A stretch of DNA of 64,000 bases, from positions 62,001 through 126,000 of the forward strand of contig CAMDMZ010000007.1 of the NCBI GenBank assembly GCA_945902805.1, read 5' to 3'. Positions 40,693-50,448 of this stretch are shown here, in pieces. The notes below the pieces were generated by a model, which did not search any database, was not told the origin of the DNA, and saw only the letters and a list, made by a program, of their open reading frames with translations. Source of the DNA: Propionivibrio dicarboxylicus. Its GTDB lineage: Bacteria > Pseudomonadota > Gammaproteobacteria > Burkholderiales > Rhodocyclaceae. The position numbers and the translations under genes are program-made. The number at the start of each line of letters is the position of its first letter. Within the stretch, counting starts at the first letter, position 1.

Positions 40693-42332
40693 GTTCCTTC
40701 GCGGAGTTTGTAGCGCTGCAACTTGCCGGTTTCGGTCCGCGGTAGCTGCTCGCAGAATGCGATCTGGCGCGGATATTTGTAGGGTGCAATGTGCTGCTTT
40801 ACGAATTCCTGCAAGGCCGTGACCATCGCCGCATCGCCGGGTTCACCAGAACGGAGAACCACAAACGCTTTGACTACCTGGCCGCGTTCCTCATCGGCCA
40901 CGCCGACCACGGCGACCTCAAGCACGGCTGGATGGCCCAGCAATGTGTCTTCTACCTCAGGGCCACCGATGTTATAACCCGCCGAGATGATCATGTCATC
41001 GGTGCGGGCCTGATAAACAAAGTAGCCATCGGCATCGATCAGATAGGCATCGCCGGTCAAATTCCAGCCATTTTTCACATAATCGAGCTGGCGTGGATCG
41101 GCCAGATAGCGACAACCCGTCGGCCCCTTGATCGCCAGACAGCCAATCTTGCCTGCCGGCAGTGGATTGCCATCGCAATCCATAATGCAGGCGCGATAAC
41201 CCGGAATCGGCTTGCCAGTCGCGCCGGCACGGGTGTGTTCCTCGTCAGCGGAAATGAAAATATGCAGCAATTCCGTGGCGCCAATCCCATCGATGATGCG
41301 AATACCCGTTGCTTCCTGCCAACGTTCCCGAGTCGGCACCGGCAAGGACTCGCCGGCGGAAACACATTTACGCAAGCACGCGATGTCAAAGCGTTCGGCC
41401 TGCGGCGCCATCATGCGATAAAACGTCGGCGCAGTGAACATCACCGTGCAGCGGTAGTCAGCGACGGTTTGCAGCAAGGTTTCGGGGTTAAGTTTCTCGA
41501 CCAGCACGGTGCTGGCACCGATATGCAATGGGAACAACAGCAAGCCACCGAGGCCAAAGGTAAAGCCCAGCGGCGGTGTGCCGCAAAACATGTCGTCGGC
41601 GTTGGCGCGCAAGGTACTACGCGGGAAACTGTTACAGATCGCCATCACGTCACGATGAAAGTGCATCGTGCCCTTCGGCTTCCCGGTCGTGCCGGAAGTA
41701 AAAGCGATGATGCAGGTATCGTCGCGAGCGGTGTCGACGTTATCGAACTCAGTCGGCTTACTCGCCAGCAGCGGCTCCACGGCATCCGCTCGGCTGCCAT
41801 CGCCACAGAAAGTGCGGATGAAACTCAGCGTCGAACATCGGCTGCGCGCGGATTCCGAGGCTTCGATCAAGCGCGCGTCACACAAGGCGTGGCTGATTTC
41901 GGCCTTGCTGACGATATCAACCAACTCCTGCGCTCGCAGCAAAGGCATGGTCGTTACGGCAATGCCCCCGGCCTTGATCACCGCGAACCAGCAGGCGGCC
42001 AGCATGGGATTATTGAAGCCACGCAACAGCACTCGGTTGCCTGGAATCAGCGCCATATCCGCAACCAGCACATGGGCGATCCGGTTGGACAGCACCAAGA
42101 GCTCTCGATAGCTCAGGTTGCCGGTTGGACTGCGAATCGCCAATCGCTCACCCCAGCCGCGTTCATTCACCGCCTTGTCCAGCAACTCCGTAGCGCAATT
42201 CAAACGTTCCGGAAATTGCAGTTCGGGAAGATCGAATAGAAACTCGGGTTGTTCGCTCACCGGCGGCAAATTGTTCCGCGCAAACAGATCGCGGTGACCG
42301 GTGTATGCGGCGGCAGAAAGTACGGCTGGCAT
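40689..42332 (-). CDS. 2-aminobenzoate-CoA ligase
   Basis: A 547-residue ANL ligase of the benzoate/2-aminobenzoate-CoA ligase group. It starts at MPAVLSAAAYTGHRDLFARNNLPP; GGAG lies 8 bases before the ATG at 42332. The ATP-binding motif is IAFTSGTTGKPKGTMHFHRD, followed by IIDGIGATELLHIFIS and the C-terminal LPRTETGKLQRYKLRE. It activates anthranilate to its CoA ester for the fused monooxygenase downstream. It is first in a three-gene unit. The substrate is inferred from the cluster. Confidence 0.9.
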   Translation of the reverse strand: MPAVLSAAAYTGHRDLFARNNLPPVSEQPEFLFDLPELQFPERLNCATELLDKAVNERGWGERLAIRSPTGNLSYRELLVLSNRIAHVLVADMALIPGNRVLLRGFNNPMLAACWFAVIKAGGIAVTTMPLLRAQELVDIVSKAEISHALCDARLIEASESARSRCSTLSFIRTFCGDGSRADAVEPLLASKPTEFDNVDTARDDTCIIAFTSGTTGKPKGTMHFHRDVMAICNSFPRSTLRANADDMFCGTPPLGFTFGLGGLLLFPLHIGASTVLVEKLNPETLLQTVADYRCTVMFTAPTFYRMMAPQAERFDIACLRKCVSAGESLPVPTRERWQEATGIRIIDGIGATELLHIFISADEEHTRAGATGKPIPGYRACIMDCDGNPLPAGKIGCLAIKGPTGCRYLADPRQLDYVKNGWNLTGDAYLIDADGYFVYQARTDDMIISAGYNIGGPEVEDTLLGHPAVLEVAVVGVADEERGQVVKAFVVLRSGEPGDAAMVTALQEFVKQHIAPYKYPRQIAFCEQLPRTETGKLQRYKLREGT

Positions 42333-42428
42333 TACCAAGCTCCATAAAAATTCAAGCGCAATCTGTTTCGCTTATGCAGCGTTGGTCAGCATCGCTACAC
42401 TATGGCCTTGCGCAGGAGGAAACCAACC

Positions 42429-43412
42429 ATGAAGTATATAGACCACGGCGCCGGCGGCGACCCGGATTGTCTGCATTTAAGCGAAGGACCGGTGCCAACG
42501 CCCGGCCCAGGCCAGATTCTGATCGACGTCGCGCATGCCGGCGTCAATCGTCCGGACTGTCTGCAACGTTCTGGGCGTTACCCGCCACCACCCGATGCGT
42601 CGCCGATACTGGGGCTGGAAGTATCCGGTACCGTCGTCGCACTGGGTGACGGGGTGACCACATGGAAAGTCGGTGCTGGCGTGACGGCGCTCGTGCCAGG
42701 TGGCGGTTACGCCGAGTTCTGTGTCGCGCCGGCCACCCAGGCACTACCGATTCCCGATGGAATGGATCTGGCGACGGCGGCAGCCTTACCGGAAACCTGG
42801 TTTACGGTGTGGGCCAATCTGGCCGACATGGGACGTCTGAAACGTGACGAACGGGTCTTGATCCACGGCGGTTCAAGCGGTATCGGGCTCACCGCCATTC
42901 AATTGGCGAAACATCTCGGTGCGGAGGTTCTGGTGACGGTGGGCAGCGATGAAAAGGCGGCGTTCTGCCGCGACTTCGGTGCCGATCACGCGATCAACTA
43001 TCGCCAGGGTGATTTTGCCGAACAGATCAAAGAAATCACCCGGAGCGAAGGTGTCGACGTTGTGCTCGACATGGTCGGTGCACCTTACATGCAACGCAAT
43101 CTATCCCTGCTGCGCCACGACGGACGCCTGGTGATGATTGCCTTTCTCGAAGGCAGCAGAGGCGATATTGACCTCATGCCCGTCATGCTGAAGCGCCTGA
43201 CTATTACCGGGTCGACCATGCGTCCACGCACACTGATGGAGAAAGCCACACTACGCGATGCGTTACTGACCAACATCTGGCCGGGGCTTGCGAGTGGTGC
43301 GCTGCGCACCCATGTCCATCAGCGCTTTCCGTTGGCCGACGCTGCGGCGGCACATCGCCTGATGGAAAGCAGTCATCACATCGGCAAGATCGTACTGGAT
43401 GTCAAATCATGA
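42429..43412 (+). CDS. NAD(P)H:quinone oxidoreductase (zinc-independent MDR family)
   Basis: A 327-residue medium-chain reductase. The GroES-like N-terminal domain has HAGVNRPDCLQRSGRYPPPP; the nucleotide-binding site is VLIHGGSSGIGLTAIQLAKHLGA. It lacks the zinc ligands of alcohol dehydrogenases. AGGAGG 8 bases before ATG 42429 fixes the start. It is divergent from the anthranilate ligase and overlaps the DsbA-like gene by 4 bp. WKVGAGVTALVPGGGYAEF, where relatives usually have KVGDRV, includes a repeat copy. Confidence 0.92.
   Translation: MKYIDHGAGGDPDCLHLSEGPVPTPGPGQILIDVAHAGVNRPDCLQRSGRYPPPPDASPILGLEVSGTVVALGDGVTTWKVGAGVTALVPGGGYAEFCVAPATQALPIPDGMDLATAAALPETWFTVWANLADMGRLKRDERVLIHGGSSGIGLTAIQLAKHLGAEVLVTVGSDEKAAFCRDFGADHAINYRQGDFAEQIKEITRSEGVDVVLDMVGAPYMQRNLSLLRHDGRLVMIAFLEGSRGDIDLMPVMLKRLTITGSTMRPRTLMEKATLRDALLTNIWPGLASGALRTHVHQRFPLADAAAAHRLMESSHHIGKIVLDVKS
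42666..42689 (+). repeat. Interspersed 25-bp word, copy K (inside quinone oxidoreductase)
   Basis: Plus-orientation copy with one change in the core (GTG for GAG region). It is read in frame as KVGAGVTA. Confidence 0.85.
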
Positions 43413-44077
43413 GCGCGATTCAGATCGAGGTGGTCTCGGATGTCGTCTGTCCGTGGTGCTTCATCGGCAAGCGCCACCTTGATGACGCGCTTGAAGCCTG
43501 GCGACGCGATCACCCGGAACATCCGGTCACGGTAAGCTGGCGGCCGTACTTCCTGAATCCAGATACACCGCTGGAGGGCGAACCTTACCGCCCCTTCCTG
43601 GAGCAAAAGTTTGGCAGCTCGCAGGAAGTCGACGCCATTCTCGCTCGCGTCGCGGCTGCCGGACTGAAGGCCGGCGTGGTGTTTGCCTTCGAGCGCATCA
43701 CCCTACGGGCCAACACACTGCGCGCGCATCGGCTGATCCACCATGCCCAAAAAGTCGGTTCTGGCGAGACGGCGGTTAAACAACTGGTTGAACACCTATT
43801 CGCCGCCAATTTTCAGATCGGCGACTATGTCGGCGATATTGGCGTGCTGACAAAGATCGCTGGCGAATGCGGGCTAGAGGAAGCGTCTGTCCGCGCCTAT
43901 CTTGAATCAGACCAGGACGCCGACGAAATTCGCGCCATCGCCGATGAAGCCAAGCGCATGGGCGTCGCTAGCGTGCCGACCTTCATTTTCAATCGACGCT
44001 TTGCCGTCACTGGCGCACAAGCCCCTGAGCAACTGCGACAGGCGCTAGAGCAGGCAGCGGGCATAGCCGCTACCTGA
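43409..44077 (+). CDS. DsbA-family FrnE-like oxidoreductase
   Basis: A 222-residue thioredoxin-fold protein without a signal peptide. The active site is CPWC in VVSDVVCPWCFIGKRHLDDAL; the cis-Pro region is ASVPTFIFNRRFAVTGAQ. It belongs to the FrnE/2-hydroxychromene-2-carboxylate isomerase group of cytoplasmic DsbA-like proteins. Its ATG overlaps the quinone oxidoreductase stop, suggesting a redox pair. AQKVGSGETAVKQLVEHLF contains a copy of the interspersed word in an otherwise family-like helix. Confidence 0.92.
   Translation: MSAIQIEVVSDVVCPWCFIGKRHLDDALEAWRRDHPEHPVTVSWRPYFLNPDTPLEGEPYRPFLEQKFGSSQEVDAILARVAAAGLKAGVVFAFERITLRANTLRAHRLIHHAQKVGSGETAVKQLVEHLFAANFQIGDYVGDIGVLTKIAGECGLEEASVRAYLESDQDADEIRAIADEAKRMGVASVPTFIFNRRFAVTGAQAPEQLRQALEQAAGIAAT
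43749..43774 (+). repeat. Interspersed 25-bp word, copy L (inside dsbA-like gene)
   Basis: Plus-orientation copy with A5 and a single core change (GGTTCTGG). It is read in frame as KVGSGETA. Confidence 0.92.
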
Positions 44078-44086
44078 TCAACGAGC

Positions 44087-44695
44087 CTACTTGATCAAAC
44101 CTTCAGCCTTCAGTGCTGCCTGCACTGCGGGCCTCTGGGCAATCCGCGCCTGGTACGCAACCAGTACCGGCCACGGCGTGATGTCAACCTTGACCCACCT
44201 GCCCCAACTGAGCACGACGAAGAGATAGGCATCGGCAACACTGAAGTCCGAACCGAGCAGGAAGTCACGACCTTCCAGTTTCTGTGCCACAGTAGCGAAA
44301 CGACGCGCCAGCAACTCGCGCATGGCTGTCTTCCATTCTTCTGGAGCCGCCGGATTGAACAGCGGACTATGCGACTTGTGCAGTTCGGTGGCAATGAAAT
44401 TCAGCCACTCTTGCAGGCGCACGCGTTCAAGCGTGCCATTGGCGGGAGCAAGCTTTTTCGCCGGCACTTGATCGGCGATCCACTGAACGACGGCCGGGCC
44501 TTCGGTGAGAGTCTCGCCGCCATCGAGTTGCAGGGCAGGCACGTAGCCGCTGGGATTGATCTGTAGAAAATCGGCGCCCATTTCGGTTTGCTTGGTCTTG
44601 AGATCAACGCGCTCAGTGGAAAAGGCCAAGCCAGATTCGTGCAGAACGATATGGGGCGAGAGCGAACAGGCGCCGGGGCTGTAGTAAAGCTTCAT
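44087..44695 (-). CDS. Glutathione S-transferase
   Basis: A 202-residue GST of the bacterial beta-like class, which transfers glutathione to electrophiles. The N-terminal thioredoxin fold begins MKLYYSPGACSLSPHIVLHESGL, with the beta-class Cys10 in the catalytic loop, and the ETLTEGPAVVQWIAD segment contacts glutathione. The C-terminal helical domain has FLLGSDFSVADAYLFVVLSWG. AAGGAGA precedes the ATG. It converges on the DsbA-like gene 9 bp away. Confidence 0.93.
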   Translation of the reverse strand: MKLYYSPGACSLSPHIVLHESGLAFSTERVDLKTKQTEMGADFLQINPSGYVPALQLDGGETLTEGPAVVQWIADQVPAKKLAPANGTLERVRLQEWLNFIATELHKSHSPLFNPAAPEEWKTAMRELLARRFATVAQKLEGRDFLLGSDFSVADAYLFVVLSWGRWVKVDITPWPVLVAYQARIAQRPAVQAALKAEGLIK

Positions 44696-44740
44696 GCGGG
44701 GTCTCCTTATTATTTTGTGTGTTACAAAAGTCGAACGTAC

Positions 44741-45427
44741 CTATTGCGAGCGACGGTTCTGGCCCGCCGCCTTTTGCTCGACAGCAAACACTGCCGCCTC
44801 GACGCGCGAAGTGAGATTGAGCTTGGAAAGAATATGACGTACGTGCAATTTCACCGTGTCGTGGCTGATATCGAGAACGCGAGCGATGGCTTTGTTTGAG
44901 AGCCCCTGTGCCAGATAGGTGAGGATTTCCCTTTCCCGCGCGGTCAGTTGCTTGAGCGCATCGACTTTGGCCGCAGTGGCACTGCCGCCACCTTGCAGCA
45001 AATTGACGAGTTTCAAGGTCAATGCCGGTGCGACGACGGTTTCCCCGCGCACGGCACGCTGGACGGCATCAACCACGTCATCGGGTTCCATATCCTTGAG
45101 CAAATACCCTTGGGCACCCGCTTGCAGGGCGGCAGCGAGATCCTCTTCGGCATCCGAGACCGTGAGAATCAGTACTGGACCCGGCCATTTCATGCGACGC
45201 AACTCACGCAGAACCTCAAGCCCGCCATCAGGTGGCATGTTGAGATCGAGGATCACGACATCGGGGGACTCGCGGCCGAATAGCTGCAATGCTTCGGTGC
45301 CATTGCCGGCAATCGCAGCGACCGTAACACCGCCGCGTTTCTCAAGCAGTTCGGCCAGTCCCTTGCGAAACAGGGTGTGATCGTCGGCCAATAAGACCCG
45401 GATTGACGCAGTTTCAGGAGCATTCAC
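44741..45427 (-). CDS. NarL/LuxR-type response regulator
   Basis: A 228-residue two-domain regulator. The receiver has the acidic pair DD in LLADDHTLFRKG, phospho-acceptor D61 in VVILDLNMPPDGG and the Lys in YLLKDMEPDD. The LuxR-type helix-turn-helix is LTAREREILTYLAQGLSNKAIARVLDISHDTVKLHVRHILSKL. Its start overlaps the kinase stop by 4 bp. The close match to NarL-type output suggests control of respiratory genes; targets are not visible. Confidence 0.93.
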   Translation of the reverse strand: MNAPETASIRVLLADDHTLFRKGLAELLEKRGGVTVAAIAGNGTEALQLFGRESPDVVILDLNMPPDGGLEVLRELRRMKWPGPVLILTVSDAEEDLAAALQAGAQGYLLKDMEPDDVVDAVQRAVRGETVVAPALTLKLVNLLQGGGSATAAKVDALKQLTAREREILTYLAQGLSNKAIARVLDISHDTVKLHVRHILSKLNLTSRVEAAVFAVEQKAAGQNRRSQ

Positions 45428-46665
45428 GGTGACACTCCTCCGCCGGGTGGAAAACTGAGTCGAACCCGGAAGCCACCTTCGGGAAGGTTCGCCACTTCCA
45501 GTCGGCCATCAATTTTTTTCGCGCGTTCGCGCATGATCGCAAGGCCGAAATGAGCTTTCAGGGCCGGGTGTTCCTCGAAGCCACCCACACGGTTGGCAAT
45601 CGCGAAGAAACCCTGCCCACCTTTGCCATTGTCTTCAACAGTTGCTACATAGTGGTCACCGTTGGCTTCGAGTGAAAGCTGGGCACGGGTGGCACCCGAG
45701 TGACGAGCGACATTGGCGAGTGCTTCCTGAACGATGTGAAAAACCTGGGTTTCCTGTTCTGGGTTCAGACGTAGATCGGTCACTTTATTGACGTAGCTAA
45801 GCGTGATACCGGTACGTTCCTTGAAGTTGCGATCCAATGAGCGCAATGCGTGTTCGAGTCCCATGGGGTCCATGCGGCTGCGGAACTGGGTCAGCAGCTC
45901 ACGCAACTGGACGTAAGAATCATCCAGCGCCTGCCCAACATCGGAGGCATACTTCCCTGCCGCTTCGTAAGCTTGATCAGCCAGTGAATCCGAGAGCAAG
46001 GCCATGCGCATCTTCATGTAAGCCAGGGTTTGCGCCAGGGAATCGTGAATTTCTGCGGCCATCATCTGACGCTCATTGGTCAGGACGATGCGCAGATTTT
46101 CGCGTTTGAGACGCGCGTTCTCGAGCGCCATGCCGAGCTGTTCACCAATTGAACGGAATAGCAGCGCAACCTCCTCAGGAATGTCCCAAGGTTCTTTCAA
46201 GTACAGGTTATAGGTGCCGAGCAGGCGACCGGCATGGGCCAACGGCACCACCATCATGCCTTTACAACCATAGTCAAAATAGTCTTGTCCGGTGCGTTCG
46301 GTACAGCTATGAAGATCGATCTCGAAACAGGGCTGGTTCTGCTTGATGGCGACCCCGCACTGTCCGCAGTCACGAGAAACCAGACGCTCCTTTTCCACCA
46401 CAGCGGGCGGCAGGCCACGCGAGGCCACCATACGCAAATGGCGTCCATCGCTGGTCAATACCCGCACGACTCCAGCGTTGGCCTTCGCCAGGCGAATCAT
46501 GGTGGTCAGAAAGCGACCAAGGAGTTCCTCTAGATCATCCTCGTCAACCAGATTGCCCGACACCTCGGACATAACATGCATCGCCTCCAGGGTTTGGCCA
46601 CTGAAGGCTTCGTGCTCAAGCTCGAGTTGCTTGTAATTCAGACGTTGCGTCTCTAGAGCACCCAT
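45424..46665 (-). CDS. NarX-like GAF-domain sensor histidine kinase
   Basis: A 413-residue cytoplasmic kinase without membrane segments. A GAF-like sensor (about 40-185) contains cysteines C100, C103, C113, C121 and C134 (SRDCGQCGVAI, CFEIDLHSC, DYGCKG), a pattern seen in NarX-type GAF domains that may sense redox state. The HisKA_3 dimerisation helix has H207 in MMAAEIHDSLAQTLAYMKMRM. The ATPase domain ends with VEDNGKGG and FGLAIMRERAKKIDG. The start MGALETQRL follows GAGGAAAG; upstream in-frame codons are out of family. Confidence 0.9.
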   Translation of the reverse strand: MGALETQRLNYKQLELEHEAFSGQTLEAMHVMSEVSGNLVDEDDLEELLGRFLTTMIRLAKANAGVVRVLTSDGRHLRMVASRGLPPAVVEKERLVSRDCGQCGVAIKQNQPCFEIDLHSCTERTGQDYFDYGCKGMMVVPLAHAGRLLGTYNLYLKEPWDIPEEVALLFRSIGEQLGMALENARLKRENLRIVLTNERQMMAAEIHDSLAQTLAYMKMRMALLSDSLADQAYEAAGKYASDVGQALDDSYVQLRELLTQFRSRMDPMGLEHALRSLDRNFKERTGITLSYVNKVTDLRLNPEQETQVFHIVQEALANVARHSGATRAQLSLEANGDHYVATVEDNGKGGQGFFAIANRVGGFEEHPALKAHFGLAIMRERAKKIDGRLEVANLPEGGFRVRLSFPPGGGVSP

Positions 46666-46729
46666 TGATCTTTCCTCATTTCTTGGTGTCTGGTGCGAAT
46701 GCCGCAGATGATGAAGCCCATGCAGAATC

Positions 46730-47293
46730 TTAGTCCGGTAATGGCCATGCACCAGAGAATACCTTGTCAGCCCACAGCAATGCGGTGATCGTTTTAGCAT
46801 CCGTGAGCTCACCATCTCGTACCGCCAACAGCGCATCGGAAACACTCATTTCAATCACATCGAGAAGTTCACCGTGATCGAGTTCACTTCCCACGTAGCT
46901 AAGTCCTTGCGCCCAAAATATTTCTATATGCTCGTCAGAATAGCCAATGCACGGATGCATGGTTCCAACGTGGCGCCAGCTCTTGGCCTTGTAGCCCGTT
47001 TCCTCGCGCAACTCACGGCGTGCTGTGTCAAGTGGATGTTCGTTCGCATCGATTTTCCCGGCCGGAAGCTCGAGAAATATCTGATTCAGCGGATAACGAA
47101 ATTGACGTTCGAACAGCAACTTGCCATTTTCAAGGACGGCAATTACGACCACCGCCCCGGGATGAGCGATCCACTCCCGTATGGCTTCGTGTCCATCTGA
47201 TAGGCGCACGTTATCGCGGCTAACTTTCAGTAGGCGACCGTCAAAAACCAGTTCGCTAGTCAGCGTGTGTTCAATTAGGTCTGCATCATCCAT
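46730..47293 (-). CDS. NUDIX hydrolase, ADP-ribose pyrophosphatase type
   Basis: A 187-residue protein. The complete Nudix box is at about 79-101 (AGKIDANEHPL then DTARRELREETGY, of the G-x5-E-x7-REUxEExGU form). The upstream DGRLLKVSRDNVRL and EWIAHPGAVVVIAVLENGKLLFERQFRYP match ADP-ribose/sugar-nucleotide pyrophosphatases. It lies between nuoN, from which it is separated by a terminator, and the kinase gene. Confidence 0.92.
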   Translation of the reverse strand: MDDADLIEHTLTSELVFDGRLLKVSRDNVRLSDGHEAIREWIAHPGAVVVIAVLENGKLLFERQFRYPLNQIFLELPAGKIDANEHPLDTARRELREETGYKAKSWRHVGTMHPCIGYSDEHIEIFWAQGLSYVGSELDHGELLDVIEMSVSDALLAVRDGELTDAKTITALLWADKVFSGAWPLPD

Positions 47294-47375
47294 AGTGGCT
47301 ATCGAAGAGAGTACTTGACGAGATAATTTGGAATAGTGACTTGCGCTTACAGAGCGCCGGCACACAAGGTAGCAT

Positions 47376-47402
47376 AAAAAAAAGAGCCGGCAATGCCGAC
47401 TC
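47376..47402 (-). terminator. Rho-independent terminator of the nuo operon
   Basis: On the minus strand, GAGTCGGC, loop ATT, GCCGGCTC (one G-T pair) is followed by eight T residues. It lies 38 bp after the nuoN stop and 83 bp before the NUDIX gene start, so it ends the nuo transcript. Confidence 0.88.
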
Positions 47403-47439
47403 CTTTGATTCATGTTGCACTTGCGACCTCTGTTGTTCG

Positions 47440-48921
47440 CTACAAAGAACGCACAAGGGCGGTAGTGCTCAATGACATTACAGTGTCCGGGAACATACCA
47501 AGGAACGCAACGGCAAGCCCATTGATGGAGAGAAGGATCCGCATATCAATATCACTCCGTAACGGCCCTGTATCTACCGGGGCATCAAAGTACATGAGTT
47601 TGACGACGCGAAGATAATAGAAAGCGCCAATCAAAGAGAAGATCACGGCAACCACGGCTACCCAGGTGTATCCGGCCTTGATGGTTGCGAGAAGCACAGA
47701 AAACTTGGCGAAGAATCCAATAAAGAAGGGGATGCCCGCCATGGAGAACATCATGATCAACATCATGCCTGCGAACCATGGACTTCGTTTATTCAGCCCC
47801 TTGAAGTCCTCGAGTAACTCGGCTTCATGCCCAGAGCGCGAGAGCAGCATGATCATGGCGAATGTGCCCAGCGTCATCAACACATAGGCGACCACGTAGT
47901 AAAGCGCGGAACTATAGGCATTGACTGCGGTAAATGGATCAACTTGCCCGCCCACTACACCCGCTGTGAGGCCTAGCAACATAAAGCCCATGTGCGAGAT
48001 TGCAGAATAGGCCAGCATGCGCTTGATGTTGGTTTGAGCGATGGCTGCGAGGTTACCGAGCCCGATAGAAAGCAACGCCATGATCAATAGCATTTGCTGC
48101 CATTCCATCGCCAAGCCAAACAGCCCATAAACCAGCAAACGCATGGTGATGGCAAACGCTGCCAGCTTCGGCGCGGAACCGAGGAACATGGTCACGGCCG
48201 TCGGAGCGCCGTGATAGACGTCAGGAATCCACATATGGAACGGAACCACACCCAGCTTGAACGCGATTCCGGCCACCGTAAATACGAGACCGAAGACCAG
48301 CAGGTTAGCCGGCGCTTCACTCTGATTGACGGCTTGTGCCACACCACCAATTTCCAGAGTACCGGTCGCGCCATATAGCATGGACAATCCATAGAGCAGC
48401 AGACCCGATGCCATCGAACCCAGCACGAAATATTTCATGCCGGCCTCGGTAGAGCGTACGGAATCGCGATCTATGGCCACCAGCGCATACATCGATAGCG
48501 AAAGGAGCTCAAGACCAAGATAAACGGTGACAAAATTTGCCGCCGAAATCATGACCATCATACCCAGTGTCGCAAACAAGACCAGGACGTAGAACTCCGC
48601 TTTGTCGAGCCCACGCTCAGCCAGATACGACCGGCTGTAGATGAGCATCATGATCACGGCGAAATAGGTCAGGAACTTCAGGAAGTCGGCCAGTAGATCG
48701 TCCACAAACATGTTGCCGAAGGAAAGTGTCGTTTGACCATCTGCCGTAACCAGTGTCATCAATGCAGCGCCAAGCAATGTCAGGATGGTCAACAAAGAGA
48801 CCATCCACCTCTGCGAGCGGGAAACAAAGAGATCTACCAAAATGATCAGCAGGGCCATGCTGCATACGATCATCTCGGAAGCGGCGGGCAAAGTATCAGG
48901 TAGTACGAAATTATTCAGCAT
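47440..48921 (-). CDS. nuoN: NADH-quinone oxidoreductase subunit N
   Basis: A 493-residue antiporter-like membrane subunit of complex I with about 14 membrane helices. The proton-channel Lys helix appears in [23 protein letters not shown] and the second in [25 protein letters not shown]. It is the last gene of the operon and is followed by a rho-independent terminator. Confidence 0.96.
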   Translation of the reverse strand: MLNNFVLPDTLPAASEMIVCSMALLIILVDLFVSRSQRWMVSLLTILTLLGAALMTLVTADGQTTLSFGNMFVDDLLADFLKFLTYFAVIMMLIYSRSYLAERGLDKAEFYVLVLFATLGMMVMISAANFVTVYLGLELLSLSMYALVAIDRDSVRSTEAGMKYFVLGSMASGLLLYGLSMLYGATGTLEIGGVAQAVNQSEAPANLLVFGLVFTVAGIAFKLGVVPFHMWIPDVYHGAPTAVTMFLGSAPKLAAFAITMRLLVYGLFGLAMEWQQMLLIMALLSIGLGNLAAIAQTNIKRMLAYSAISHMGFMLLGLTAGVVGGQVDPFTAVNAYSSALYYVVAYVLMTLGTFAMIMLLSRSGHEAELLEDFKGLNKRSPWFAGMMLIMMFSMAGIPFFIGFFAKFSVLLATIKAGYTWVAVVAVIFSLIGAFYYLRVVKLMYFDAPVDTGPLRSDIDMRILLSINGLAVAFLGMFPDTVMSLSTTALVRSL

Positions 48922-48944
48922 CGCTGTCTCGCGTATCGCACCGG

Positions 48945-50432
48945 TCAGAGCTTGCTCATTGCCACATGCTTGAGCAGGTTATCCACCGAGGCATGCATCA
49001 CTTCGGTGAAGGGGAAAGGATAAACACCCATGACGAGGACAGCGATGGCAAGGATGGCAAGGATGAGGTACTCGCGTGCATTGATGTCTTCGAGTTCGGC
49101 GACGTGGCGATTGGCGACCTCGCCGAAGGCGACGCGCTTGTACATCCAGAGCGTGTATGCCGCACCAAGGATCAAGGTCGTTGCCGCAGCGGCACCCACC
49201 CAGAAGTTGTACTTGACGGCACCTAACACCACCATGAATTCGCCGACAAATCCCGACGTCGCTGGCAATCCGGCATTTGCCATGGAGAAGAACAGAAAGA
49301 ATGCAGCGAACGTAGGCATGGTGTTTACCACACCACCGTAATCAGCTATTTGACGTGAGTGGACGCGATCGTACATAACGCCAATACATAAGAACATCGC
49401 GGCGGACACGAAGCCATGTGAAACCATCTGTACCAGAGCACCTTCAACACCCAGCGGATTGAAGATAAAGAAGCCCAGGGTTACGAATCCCATGTGTGAA
49501 ATGGACGAATACGCCACCAGCTTTTTCATGTCCTCTTGAGCGAGAGCGACGAAACCAATGTAAATCACCGCAATTAGTGACAGTGTAATGATGAAGGGTG
49601 CCATCGCGTGACTGGCATCTGGAACGATCGGCAGCGAAAAACGGAGAAAACCATAGGCACCCAGCTTCAGAGCGATCGCCGCCAAAACCACCGAACCACC
49701 GGTGGGAGCTTCAACGTGGGCATCGGGTAACCAAGTATGTACCGGCCACATCGGCACTTTGACCGCAAAAGACAGCAAAAAGGCGATGAAGATGAGAATT
49801 TGCGGCGCCATGTCGATACGAAGCTGATGCCACTCAAGAATATTAAAGCTGCCACCGGATTCAATAAACAGCCAGATCAGCGCGACCAACATCAACAACG
49901 AACCCAGCAAGGTATAGAGGAAAAACTTGAAAGCCGCATACACGCGATTCGGCCCGCCCCAAACGCCGATGATGAGGTACATTGGAATCAGCGATGCCTC
50001 AAAGAATACGTAGAAGAGGATCCCGTCAAGGGCCGAGAAAATACCATTCATCAGTCCCGACATGATCAGGAACGCCGCCATGTACTGAGCCTGCTTTTCT
50101 TTGATGACATCCCAGCCCGCAAGCACCACCAGCACCGTGATGAAACTGTTAAGGACGATAAACCACATCGATATTCCATCAATTCCGAGGAAATACTCAA
50201 TGTTGAAACGAGGAATCCAGGACGCGTGTTCGACGAACTGCATCCCGGCCATGCTGGAATCGAATCGCATGAACAAAGGAATCGTCACCAGAAAGCTGAC
50301 AAAGGCGACAACGGCCGAGAGCCATCGCACGAGGTCGCGTCGCTCAGAACCGAGTGCGAGTACAAACAGCGCACCAACGATCGGCACCCAGATGGCAATA
50401 CTTAACAGATGCGAATTCATCGCCGGATTCAT
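48945..50432 (-). CDS. nuoM: NADH-quinone oxidoreductase subunit M
   Basis: A 495-residue antiporter-like proton-pumping subunit with about 14 membrane helices. Conserved channel motifs are [18 protein letters not shown] (catalytic Glu of helix 5), [24 protein letters not shown] and [20 protein letters not shown]. An ATG four codons later is also possible as start. It is 23 bp before nuoN. Confidence 0.96.
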   Translation of the reverse strand: MNPAMNSHLLSIAIWVPIVGALFVLALGSERRDLVRWLSAVVAFVSFLVTIPLFMRFDSSMAGMQFVEHASWIPRFNIEYFLGIDGISMWFIVLNSFITVLVVLAGWDVIKEKQAQYMAAFLIMSGLMNGIFSALDGILFYVFFEASLIPMYLIIGVWGGPNRVYAAFKFFLYTLLGSLLMLVALIWLFIESGGSFNILEWHQLRIDMAPQILIFIAFLLSFAVKVPMWPVHTWLPDAHVEAPTGGSVVLAAIALKLGAYGFLRFSLPIVPDASHAMAPFIITLSLIAVIYIGFVALAQEDMKKLVAYSSISHMGFVTLGFFIFNPLGVEGALVQMVSHGFVSAAMFLCIGVMYDRVHSRQIADYGGVVNTMPTFAAFFLFFSMANAGLPATSGFVGEFMVVLGAVKYNFWVGAAAATTLILGAAYTLWMYKRVAFGEVANRHVAELEDINAREYLILAILAIAVLVMGVYPFPFTEVMHASVDNLLKHVAMSKL

Positions 50433-50448
50433 CCTTGAACTTCTTCCA

